NCBI GenBank assembly: GCA_027704905.1
Contig: CM051005.1
Coordinates: 22,346,703-22,410,702 of the forward strand
Source of the DNA: Muraenolepis orangiensis
Lineage: Eukaryota > Chordata > Actinopteri > Gadiformes > Muraenolepididae
Direction of reading: 5' to 3'
DNA length: 64,000 bases
A program made the translations under genes and the position numbers. The notes under the pieces are model-generated. The model was not told the origin of the DNA. It saw nothing but the letters and a program-made list of their open reading frames with translations, and did not search any database. Below, piece after piece: positions 45,904-56,000 of the stretch. Positions within the stretch are counted from its first letter, which is position 1. Every line of letters begins with the position of its first letter.

Positions 45904-48860
45904 CAGTGGTTCTTAAACTTTTTGTCTGACGACCCCACAAAAAAAACTGGAGAGGTTTGGTGACCCCACTTTCCCAAAAGTGTGTAAGTGTGACGTCACG
46001 TTTCCGTAGCAACCGATTTTTTGTTCCAATCCAAACAAATTAACAACGTATGGACGATTATTTTATGGAAAAGGAACGATTTTGTGTGAATTAATTTACG
46101 AGTTTGCGTCTCCAATGATTTGAGTGATACAGAAGAGATTATTTTTATATAAACTTTATCTTTCATGCTAGCGCAAACTTTTCCTTTTAATACTCCAGAA
46201 GAATACATAAACGCCTCGACATGTTTCGATTGGTAGTGATTTTCACCTCGTAACATTGATTAATTTACATTTTGAAAGAAACAGCAATGCCATCTGCAGT
46301 TTGGTTGTTTGGAGGCGGGCTGTAAATCGCGTTGCCAGGACAACGTTATGCATTGCAAACCCATGGTAACGACTGTCAATCAAGCAAAAACAAATAGGCA
46401 ATGTGTAAGAAAAGGCCTGGGCGGCAACAATTTATTAACGCAAACAAGAACTGGAACAAACAAAGCAATGAAACAAATGTCCAAATCAAACGGGAGTCAA
46501 GAGTCAACAGAGAGTGTGTATGATTGGAACGATCTCACTTCCTCTTATAACGGACGCCATGTCAATGAGAAGGATGGGCCTGCTTCCGCGAGCATAGCAG
46601 GTCAATTCGAGGATCGATGCTGCTCACAGCAACACGAAGATTCTCCTCCATGCTGTTGAGACGACATCTGTATTTGTTCTTTATGTAGGCCAGGGACGAA
46701 AATGTCTTTTCGCACAGATAGGTTGATCCAAACGGCGTGAGGATGTCCATGGCAGCCTTGGACAACCCGGGGTATTCCTGCACAACTGACAGCCAGAATT
46801 CATCTAGAGTTTTTGAGGCAAACGACGCCTGCAATGTGCGGTCGCTGGACAGCTCAATCAGCGCATCCTCGAGCTCAGATGGCAGGTTGTTTGAGGAGCA
46901 GTTGGTGAATGGTTGTCGTACCCAGTCAAAAGGCTCTACATTCTCCGTGAGGAAGTACTGATTGAATTTGTCGAGGAGACTACGAAGATGACAGGTTATT
47001 GACTCTTTCAATGAATTGGCATTCATGTCACTCTCCAAAAAGTCGTGCAGCTCCGAGAACATTTCAAAGTCCCCACTCTCTGCACGGGCTGCCCAACGCT
47101 GCAATTTTTTTGTGAAAGCATTCACTTTGTCTGAGAGGGTCAGGATGTTTGTGCTGGGGCCTTGTAGTGACAGGTTGAGACTATTTAATTTGTCAAATAT
47201 GCACGCCAGGTATGCAAGACGTGATAACCATCTCGAGTCAGTAAGATGGTCTGCAAGAGGGGAATGCACGTCTGAGAGGAAGGTGCGCACCTCGCTTCGC
47301 AACTCGAACAGGCGTGTAAGAACTTTGCCCCGTGAAAGCCACCTTACCTCTGAATGAAAAAGAAGGGATTCATGTGCAGACCCCATTTCCTGGCAGAGAA
47401 GGGCGAAGAGTCGTGAATTTAAAGGGCGCGATTTGATCGAATTCACTATTTGGATTGCTGTTTGAAGAACATTGTTAAGCTCGGGTTCAAGTGTCTTGGA
47501 TGCCAGGGCCTCCCTATGGATAATGCAGTGTGTGAACTTGACATGTGGTGCAACGCTAAGGACCTTGGCTTTCAGCCCTTTGTGTTTTCCCATCATAGCC
47601 CCGGCACCGTCAGTGCATATGCTTATGCATTTATCCCAATCCAGGCCTGTCTCCTCCATCCAACCATTAAGACAGTTAAAAATGTCTCCACCAGTACATC
47701 TTCCTTCCATCGGAGAGCAGCACAGCATGTCCTCATGCAGTTTCCCGTCATGACTGTAGCGAATGAAAACCATTAAATGGGCTACATTAGTCAAGTCAGT
47801 AGACTCGTCTAACTGCAAAGAAAACCGGCTGTTTTTCACTCTCTCGATGAGCTGGCATTTCATATCATTAGCGATGTCGTTAATGCGTTTGGACATGGTA
47901 TCATTGGAGAGGGGAATCTGTTTAAGCACACTTGCGATCTTTTCACCATGCATTGCTGTGGTCATCGCAATTGCTGCAGGAAGGATGAGGCTTTCAGCAA
48001 TTGTGTGTGGCTTTTGTGCTTTGGCTACAAGGTGGGCCACTTTGTATGACGCTGCCAAGGCTTTGGTGGGCACAGTAGCTTGGCTATGCACAACGGTCTT
48101 TTGCCCATGCAGCGCAGCTTCTTTTCGTAAAAAAAATGTCATGGGTTTCTGAGCATCATCTGGATGTCGGCTTTCGAGATGTCGTCTCATTTTTGTGGGC
48201 TTTAAACTTTCATGTGCCAGAACATCGCCGCAAATAACACACTGTGGGTGGTCGAGCTCATGTTTTACCTGGCACGTGAATCCATATTTAAGAAATTCTT
48301 TCAGGTATCGGCGACGCCTCGTTGGTGGGTCTTTTTTATTCTCACCACCGGCCAAACTTGTCCCATCTGAGGATCGCGGAGGAGTAGGTGCACAACTGGA
48401 GGTAGATGGCACTTCTGAGCTCATATCATTGTTTTTTAGCAGCCACCTGTCCATTTTTGATGAAAGTTATAACTAGGCTAGTGGCTAAAAAAGTGGCTAG
48501 TATCACAAACGTGGCTAGTAACGTGGCGAGTTAACTATGACGTATTGTAAAAAAACCGGGAAGAAATTGAGTTTGAACAGTGGGCGCAGATTGTTACATT
48601 GTTTCTATCATAGGACCAATAAACGATTCGAAACGCCATTTAAAGCTGGGCAACTTTTTTTCTCTCTCTCTCTCTCCCTCTTAACAGCGTGTAGGAATGA
48701 GAAAAAGGCAGATTTTCATTGTATTGACATTTTATTTTTCGTTGTTTCACCAGGTGTTATAACAGCTAATTTCCGACTGAAGTAACAAATAATTTTGCGA
48801 CCCCACGGAAGTTTTTGCCGACCCCATTTGGGGTCACGACCCCTAGTTTAAGAATCACTG
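45904..48860 (-). mobile_element. Full-length hAT transposon with intact transposase
   Basis: Inverted ends CAGTGGTTCTTAAACT and AGTTTAAGAATCACTG enclose 2957 bp with one long minus-strand frame. The expected 8-bp duplication is imperfect: GTCTAGGG on the left, and CTCTAGGG on the right, displaced by a few bases. Ends and size fit a Charlie-like autonomous hAT. Confidence 0.8.
46562..48454 (-). CDS. hAT transposase, ZBED5/FAM200-like, 630 residues
   Basis: Uninterrupted frame from ATG at 48454 to the stop at 46562. A BED-type zinc finger lies near residues 60-100 (C-x2-C in PQCVICGDVL, H-x4-H in RRHLESRHP). The catalytic-domain blocks are SLQLDESTDLTNVAHLMVFI, ISICTDGAGAMMGKHKGLKA, FTHCIIHREALASKTLEPEL and SEVRWLSRGKVLTRLFELRS. 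The hAT C-terminal dimerisation block is DILTPFGSTYLCEKTFSSLA then YIKNKYRCRL. Length and motif order match full ZBED5-like proteins. It lies between inverted repeats, so it is a transposon gene, not evidently a domesticated host gene. It could be recently active; domestication cannot be excluded. Confidence 0.9.
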   Translation of the reverse strand: MDRWLLKNNDMSSEVPSTSSCAPTPPRSSDGTSLAGGENKKDPPTRRRRYLKEFLKYGFTCQVKHELDHPQCVICGDVLAHESLKPTKMRRHLESRHPDDAQKPMTFFLRKEAALHGQKTVVHSQATVPTKALAASYKVAHLVAKAQKPHTIAESLILPAAIAMTTAMHGEKIASVLKQIPLSNDTMSKRINDIANDMKCQLIERVKNSRFSLQLDESTDLTNVAHLMVFIRYSHDGKLHEDMLCCSPMEGRCTGGDIFNCLNGWMEETGLDWDKCISICTDGAGAMMGKHKGLKAKVLSVAPHVKFTHCIIHREALASKTLEPELNNVLQTAIQIVNSIKSRPLNSRLFALLCQEMGSAHESLLFHSEVRWLSRGKVLTRLFELRSEVRTFLSDVHSPLADHLTDSRWLSRLAYLACIFDKLNSLNLSLQGPSTNILTLSDKVNAFTKKLQRWAARAESGDFEMFSELHDFLESDMNANSLKESITCHLRSLLDKFNQYFLTENVEPFDWVRQPFTNCSSNNLPSELEDALIELSSDRTLQASFASKTLDEFWLSVVQEYPGLSKAAMDILTPFGSTYLCEKTFSSLAYIKNKYRCRLNSMEENLRVAVSSIDPRIDLLCSRKQAHPSH

Positions 48861-49254
48861 GCAGACTCTAGGGAGACGTGAGGCTTCCCCACTTCATCCA
48901 ACCCCCTCCTGGAGAGAGGACATCCCTCACCATGTCCCGGTTTCTTCCTCAAAGCTGCCCCTGGCTGTCGCGGTTCACTCGTCTCGCTGTTCACTACGCC
49001 GCACGGAGAGGGAGAAATGTGAACGCATTGCACACAATGATATACTAATATTCAGCTCTTTGGTTCACAGGCCATACAGAACATAACCTGAGAGAAGTTA
49101 TACATATGGTAATGTGACTTGTGGCCCTGCTGACTTATTGGTGTTGTAGTTTATACAGTAGGACATGTGGAATCACAACATGTAAATGTAATGAATATTC
49201 ATGAGTGAAAGGATGGGGATTGTTTTGGTTTGAGTAGGCCTACATGATCCTTCC
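48861..49254. other. Unassigned intergenic sequence
   Basis: No exon or named repeat recognised. Confidence 0.35.
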
Positions 49255-49261
49255 TGTCCCA

Positions 49262-49345
49262 TTTTAGATTAGATTCGATTCGATTCTAATTTATTGTCAT
49301 TGTACAGCACAAAATAATTTTGCATCGAACCAGAGTGCAAATGTT
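49262..49345 (-). repeat. LINE 3' tail fragment with ATTAG repeats
   Basis: TTTTAGATTAGATTCGATTC and TTGTCATTGTACAGCAC, as at 3277-3345. Confidence 0.5.
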
Positions 49346-49529
49346 GCAGTAAAGTGCATTATAATATAATATATAATTTACAGTTTAAATGTGCAGGTTA
49401 AAAGACAGTCTAGGTATACATGTGATATGAGCATAATAATAATAGGTATATGAATATACAGGTCATTTCTCCACACTATAGCTTTCCTACAGTAACAGAG
49501 TGAAGACGGAGGAGTATGCGCCTATAGCC

Positions 49530-49593
49530 TGTGTGTGTGTGTGTGTGTGTGTGTGCAAATGTTCTTCCCCTAGAGTCTAGGGGAAGAACATTT

Positions 49594-49664
<71 letters not shown>
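49530..49664. repeat. Perfect 45-bp-arm inverted repeat with a long (CA)n extension
   Basis: 49530-49574 and 49576-49620 are exact inverse complements around a single G at 49575. Each arm ends in dinucleotide repeat: TG on the left, AC on the right. The AC run continues alone to about 49662. Confidence 0.95.
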
Positions 49665-49667
<3 letters not shown>

Positions 49668-49840
49668 ACATGGTGTTGACCTGAAATAGTGTAGGAAAAA
49701 ATAGGTAGGTAACAAAATGCTAAAGTTGAACACACAATCCCAGCCAGCACGCCCACGTGGGGCCCATATGGTTTCAAGGTGGGCTAACCCATATGGGCCT
49801 CATGTCGGCAATGTTAGCGGGATCCACTTGGGTCCCAACT

Positions 49841-50026
49841 GGGATGCCCATGTGGGCTTTAGGTGGGTTCTACCTGGGCCCTAGGTGGGCCCCAACTAGG
49901 CATGTCTATATGGGACCGAGGTGGGTCCTAACTGGGATGCCCATGTGGGCTTTAGGTGGGTTTTACATGGGCCCTAGGTGGGCCCCAACCAGGCAAGTCT
50001 ATATGGGACCGAGGTGGGTCCTAACT
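49841..50026. repeat. Two tandem copies of a 93-bp unit
   Basis: Both copies begin GGGATGCCCATGTGGGCTTT. Preceded by related GGGCCCATATGG-type sequence from 49750. The 93-bp period (31 codons) keeps an accidental frame open. Confidence 0.85.
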
Positions 50027-50411
50027 GGGTTTGGTTGTGCAATGGTTCCTTTGATTTCCAATGTGGGTCCTAATAAGATTTAAATATAAATAAAATAGAT
50101 TAAGCAGTATTTGACATGAACCGTGTTAATTCTTGTAAACACACCTAAAATAAAAATTGGGTATAACATTTTACACATCTTAAGTTTTACCAGGATGAAA
50201 ATAGACAATATATATTTTGACAAATTTATTAAAAACAATATTACAACAAGATAATAAAAATACAATGAAAATAACAATGCAGCAGTGTAAAGGTGCAGGA
50301 AAAGGCACACATCAAATGTACAGGTGTACTCTTCAGCCTTTCGGTTTTAATCCCCAGTGACAGAACCAACCACAGGGCAGCATTGTAGAGAAAGAGAGAC
50401 AGAGACTTTGC
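50027..50411. other. AT-rich flank downstream of the DUF4806-like exons
   Basis: Would be 3' UTR of the minus-strand exons. No convincing AATAAA placement chosen. Confidence 0.35.
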
Positions 50412-50566
50412 CTACTGGGTTGGTGCATCATCCAGTTGTAGAAGCTGTGTCTGAGGTCTAACTCTTTTTCCACCTCTATCGCGAGCTCCAGTGAACCACT
50501 TGGAGAGAGCCTTTTCTGCATCCTTGTGGTTGGTTTCTTGAGTGAGGGCATTTTTCTTTAGTCCCC
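50412..50566 (-). CDS. DUF4806-like last exon
   Basis: Acceptor TTTCTATTAG, then 155 nt to a TAG at 50412-50414. Phase 1 in. Confidence 0.6.
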
Positions 50567-50943
50567 CTAATAGAAATGACAAGAGGCCAACTGTTAGAAA
50601 TTATAGCATTATGGAACTTTCTTGAGTGACATCAGTTTAAATGTTTTGAAGATTTGTTGTGCCCCGTTTCCATTGCTGTATATACTGTCTTTGCTGTGGC
50701 ATACCTTCTATTGGTATACATCAAATGTGTTGCCAAATTAAAAATTTAAAAGTTAGACTGAGCAATTCAACACTCAAACTTACCATATATGACATCATAA
50801 AGGCGCATTTCTCTGAACTTCCTCTTGCTGTGACGTCCATGAAGGTTGAACTGGACTACCAGATCATTTGAGAGGAGGTACGGCATCATTCTTCTGGTAG
50901 CATCATCCAGTGAAGTACCTCCGATATCTCCAACCATGGCAAC
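50412..50943 (-). CDS. DUF4806-like protein, last two exons
   Basis: Minus-strand exons 50784-50943 and 50412-50566 join in phase across a 217-bp GT-AG intron. They give VAMVGDIGGTSLDDATRRMM, FREMRLYDVIYGGLKKNALT and KALSKWFTGARDRGGKRVRP, ending QLDDAPTQ and TAG. The pattern (GG-x-SL-x-DA-R-R-MM, KFREMRLYDVI, then an ALSKWF-x-GARDRGG end) is what I recall for the DUF4806 domain of unknown function found in many fish proteins. Clean splice sites and no stops argue against a processed copy. I could not find the upstream exons, so this may be the tail of a gene or a fragment moved by a transposon. Confidence 0.6.
50784..50943 (-). CDS. DUF4806-like penultimate exon
   Basis: Acceptor ATACACTCAG, donor TATG|GTAAGT. 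160 nt, phase 0 in, phase 1 out. Confidence 0.6.
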
Positions 50944-51063
50944 CTGAGTGTATGGGGGAAAAACAAAAATCACAGGAAGGAAAAGCTGTAAGTGAACAGC
51001 AAGATATAAATTCCAAGCAGTCATTCTATCTTTAAACACACTTATGTCCCCATTCTACCAGTT

Positions 51064-51109
51064 CGCTTTTTTTTAATTGCCAATTTAAATTGGCAATTAA
51101 AAAAAAGCG
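51064..51109. repeat. Perfect 46-bp palindrome
   Basis: Two exact 23-base halves without spacer, starting CGCTTTTTTTTAATTGCC. It lies 120 bp upstream of the DUF4806-like exon. Confidence 0.95.
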
Positions 51110-51589
51110 TCCGAGGCAGTGACCTACTACTAGAAAGTAGCTCCGCGAGACCCCGTGGATGAGGAAAAGGGGGCGTACACAAGATAAGTTGTCACTGACG
51201 TCATCGATGTGAGAACATCACACGTCGGTCATCGTCACACGTTCGTAGTGATGCTTTGAGTGCCAATCGCAGCAGCCAAAAGTATCGGGAGCAATTCTGG
51301 AGATCAATCGGCAATTGAATTGGCGCTTGTAGACCCCACTATGAAAACGCTGCGGGACTTGGACAATGGATCCTCCTAAATCAGATCTGTAACGGCCGAC
51401 TGAAACAGGTGCTTGACCCGCTCGCCACGGTGAGCGACTTTATATTGTATATACTATACTGCCTTCATTAAAGTGCTAAGTGTTTTTTATTAAAGTATTA
51501 GCCTACTTCTGTTTTAATGACGGGAGCAGCAGCAGAGCTCACTCACGGACATCATGTGTAGGCCTTCTTAGAGTGAGCGATACTTGCTG
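51110..51589. other. Unassigned sequence with a CG-rich patch
   Basis: CG-richer segment (51110-51430) with TGACGTCATCGA near 51197, a CRE-like octamer. No coding exon recognised. Confidence 0.35.
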
Positions 51590-51734
51590 TATATATATGT
51601 TTATATATTTATCTTGTTGATATAACTGCATATGCCCCTGCTCACTACTTGTTTATACTTGTATACTTACCTGTATATATGTTTTATATACACATATATA
51701 TACACATATATATATATATACATATATATATATT

Positions 51735-51778
<44 letters not shown>

Positions 51779-51985
51779 ATTCTGCACATATCTCATACCT
51801 CAAGTTATTTTATACCTGTTTTTATACAAAGTAGACTTTACAGTTTATTTACATCTTATTTAACCAGTGTACGTTGTATGTTACCATGCACTTTCCTGTA
51901 ACATGTTCAATATGGTTAGATGCCAAATTATTTCTGCTGTCCTGTACTTGTGCTGTGCAATGACAAAACATTTGAATCTAATCTA
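51590..51985 (+). repeat. LINE 3' end fragment with (TA)n and (ATCTA)n tail
   Basis: Same motif order as 12040-12375: TTATACTTGTATACTTACCT, TA microsatellite, CCTGTTTTTATACAAAGTAG, GTGCAATGACAAAAC and AATCTAATCTAATCTAA. Confidence 0.55.
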
Positions 51986-52703
51986 ATCTAACATTTCAGT
52001 TCATTTGAAAAAAAAAAAAAGTACAAGAAGTATACAATACGATATTGTTTTTGTCGTATTAAAACCTTGAAAAAAAACTCTCACACGAGTCATTTTATTG
52101 TCATGTGGTCAAACATAACCATAAATGACCACTTTGTATTAAATAAACCAATGAAGCAACCAAGTGAAAAACCTCTCTCTTGGTTTTTAATTAGGTATTG
52201 GGTTGAAAATCCAACTATGTGGTGATACCTTTACTATATATGTCCACGGTCGGTGGTTTGATCAGCAGGCGTCTGGTAACCGCTGAATAATAATATAGTA
52301 ATAATAGTAAGTATCTTACTGACAAACAGCTGCCATTTAAAAAAAACAACAACCATACAACCAAAACAATTAATAGATGGGAGGAACGCTTTCTTAAGAA
52401 CCTGAGCTGCTAAGTCTAGTGGACTTTACAGGATCACACTCACACACTAGTGCATTTCACCTATAGATGTCGCCTCATAACACATGACCGTTGATGACGC
52501 CCATTGATTTGTGTCACTCAATGTTGACCGCCTCTTCCAAATCTGACGGCTGCTAAGAAGGCAGAATGAGAAACAAGTCTCCCCGGCTAAACGGAGATGA
52601 TCCGTCAGTCATGCGTGGACTTGACCTCTTCGTCTTCTCTCCTCCTCTTCCTCACCCCCTGACATGGCTCCATGAGGAGAACTGTGTGTTGTCTTCCTTT
52701 CAG
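51986..52703. other. Opsin upstream region
   Basis: Contains the pyrimidine-rich tract and AG (52702-52703) right before the opsin ATG, so a non-coding first exon probably lies upstream, perhaps near 52560. No clear core promoter seen. Confidence 0.4.
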
Positions 52704-52782
52704 ATGGACGACGACGCCTCGTTCGTATCAAACATACCCGTGGCTGTGGATATAACGGTGGCAGTGGTGTACTCTGTATTCG
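52704..52782 (+). CDS. Opsin coding exon 1
   Basis: ATG directly after acceptor CTTTCAG; donor TTCG|GTAAGT. Encodes MDDDASFVSNIPVAVDITVA to VVYSVF, a short N-terminus and the start of TM1. The N-terminus has no N-x-S/T glycosylation site, unlike many opsins. Confidence 0.8.
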
Positions 52783-53027
52783 GTAAGTCTTTTCTTATCC
52801 CATCCTCGGAATGGGAAATTGGATGAATGGCCAATAAACAATAACACTGTAGCATTATAGGAAATAGATTCACACATAAATCAATAGGTTGGTTTTTACC
52901 CGCCCCCCCCCCCCGCCCCCCACTGAAAGATGCAAGCATGAGTGCACTTCTTCATTACGGCTGGTTGTTAACTTATCAATATGACACACACAAAACAGAC
53001 ATGAAGACCCAAAGGCACATTCTGGGT

Positions 53028-53072
<45 letters not shown>

Positions 53073-56000
53073 GGGGGGGAGGGGGGGGGGGTATGATTTA
53101 AGACCCACAGCATGTGGTTAAATATAGTTTGTGGATGTTATCGTCCAGGATTCTATGCATAAGGTCTCTGAACGAAGTACAACAACGCTCTTTGATTATG
53201 AGGAAAACCTAATTGTATTAATGAAACTATACATGGAGTACATTCTGCAAGCATTTGATCAAAAAAAAAAGCACAAAACAGCCTTCAAGGGAAATGCAAC
53301 AAAAACTCTTTGTCTTCAGTGTAGCTTGCCGACGTAAGACTAAATATGTGTGTTTGTGTGTGTGTGTGTGTGTGTGTTTAGGTAAGTCCCCATCGTTTGT
53401 AGAGCTTGACTCCCCCGGAGGCCCTATGAAATCCCACTCCCCAATAAGGTTACCGTTTCACACCTGGAGTAAGCGTGAACCGCCCACACCTTTGGGTTCC
53501 ACGGTTTGTGTCCGGCTCAACAACGTACATCGGCATGTTTCCTAAATGGACACCGGAGAGCCGGCTCTCTGTTTACGTGCTAAACCAACGAAACCCAGGG
53601 ACCCGAGGGGCGAGCAATTTAAGTATTGATTTCAGGCGGGGTATTGAGTGTTGTGTCATTGCTCCACCCTTTCAACTCCTTCCCCCAAACCCCCCCCCCC
53701 CCCCCCCCCCATTTCTCTCTCATGACACTTTTAGCGCTACTCATGTGCCGCCTTGTTTGGTTTCTTGTCTCACCGTGGATGATGGGGCTTGTCTCTCCCT
53801 CCAGGGGTCTGCTCTCTGTTTGGGAACAGCGTCTTGCTGTACATCTCCTACAAGAAGAAGCGCCATCTTAAACCCGCCGAGTGCTTCATCGTGAACCTGG
53901 CCATCAGCGACTTGGGCCTGACCCTCTCTTTGTACCCCATGGCGATCACATCCAGCCTGTATCACAGGTAACCGTGCAGCTACGCAACCACGTCCGCCTC
54001 ACGCAATACTGTGTTACCTTATGTAACGGTCTTTCTTTCCTTGACGCGAGTATTGTCGGGGGGGGGGGGGTAAAAAAAACATGCTTATGTGAACGCCACC
54101 GTGAAGCAAATTGCAACAGAAGGAAAAACGGTTGTTATTAACGCCGCTATTCACAGGTATATGTGTGTGAGTGTTGTCCTTACCTCTTCTCATCTACATT
54201 GTTCTCTCCCTTCTCCCCCCCCCCCCCCCCATCCCCACCCATCCCCCCCCCCACCCCCCTCCCTCCCCCCTCAACATCTCCCCCGTTCCCGCTCCTGTTC
54301 TTTTCTCCCTCTCTTTTTAACTGATCCCGGCAGGTGGCTGTACGGGAGGGCCATGTGCTACTTGTACGCCTTCTGCGGCATGTTCTTCGGCATCTGCAGT
54401 CTGACCACTCTCACCTTGCTGAGCATGGTGTGCTGTGTGAAAGTGTGCTATCCCCTCTACGGTAAGAAGAGCCTTCAAAGTCTCACCCCCCCCCCACCCC
54501 AACCTCCATCCCCCCTCCCTCACTCTGTCTTGGTTAGCGAGTTAAAGAGAGTGACAAGGATTTAAACGGTCAAATCCCAACGGTCAAGGGGTGGGGATTT
54601 GATTGTATCGACGCGGCGGTAATCCCACATTGAACCGCTTTCCCGCGCAACCTCGCTTTGATGGGCGATGGGAAGTGGGGGGAAGTGAGTAAAGCGCTCG
54701 ATAAGGTTTGTAGGTGAGGTCGATGAGGCTTTGTAAATGGTCTTCCTGGTTTAAACTTGGGGGGGGGGGGGGCGGGGTGGTGTATTCTTCTGGAATGGTA
54801 CGAAATAGCTCCAAAATCTTTCTCCAGATTTTTGGATGTGTTTTAAATGAGGCAACTCTTCTATCCGTCTTATTGCCCCAGTTTGATGTACTCATTGTGT
54901 AGAATCTAAGGAGCAAACTTATTGTACTTTTACCTGAGCAGTGGCTCTGCTTCTCTCTGGAGGCTTGTTAGGATGGAAATGCATGTATGACTACTGGTGA
55001 CTTAGTAGTTCTCTAGCCTACCTACTGTATGTTTAAATGTCTGTATTGTAAGTTGCTTTGGTCAAGTGTCTGCTAAATGACTCTACTAATGTAATGTAAT
55101 GGAACTGTGGAGTGGGCAACTGGGTTCGATTTCTCCAATGTCAGCCACCCCTTTGGGTATCCTTGATAACCTCTACCTGCTCCTGTAGAGTGCATGGGGG
55201 TGAATGAGAATATATTTATATATATAATATATTTCAGCTTTTTACTGCTGCTGTGCAAATAACACAATCCTCTTGTTATTGAGACTCATTTCCCATAACA
55301 CTGCATACGCTCAATACTGCCCCTTGAGATCGCTTCACAAAATGCAGCCAAGTCCCATATCTTCTTATTAGAACATCTCTGTTTCGACCAATCAGAATCA
55401 AGTGGAGTGTGTGGGGTTGGCGGCTGGTTTAAGCAGCCTCACCTGGCCCGAGTCAGACTGATTAGACTCTGAGGATGGGTAAGGCTGCACACCTGTGGTG
55501 AATTGGGTGATACAGTGGTTTAACACAAGAACATCAACCAGCCATCCCAAAACACACGGAGAAACAGCTTGGACATGTTTTTTGCTCCTTAGGAAACCGG
55601 TTCCACTCGAGCCACGGCTGCGTGCTGATTGGCTGTGCCTGGGCGTACGCCCTGCTGTTTGCCGCAGCCCCGCTGGCTGGCTGGGGCGAGTACGGCCCCG
55701 AGCCCTACGGCACAGCCTGCTGCATAGACTGGCACCTGTCCAACCGCCACGCCCGCGCCCGCTCCTTCACCGCCGTGCTCTTCCTCTGCTGCTACATCGT
55801 CCCCTGCTGTGTGATCGTGGCATCCTACTCGGCCATCCTGGTCCTGGTGCGGGCCTCCCGAAAAAGCATGGAGCGCCACGCCGCACGGCCCGCCAGGCAC
55901 ATGGGCAGCATCCAGGCTGTCATCGTCAAGGTGAAGCTTGAGGGTTTGTCTGACTGTGTGTGACTGAGGGATTCGAGATTCAAGATGATTTTTTATTAGT

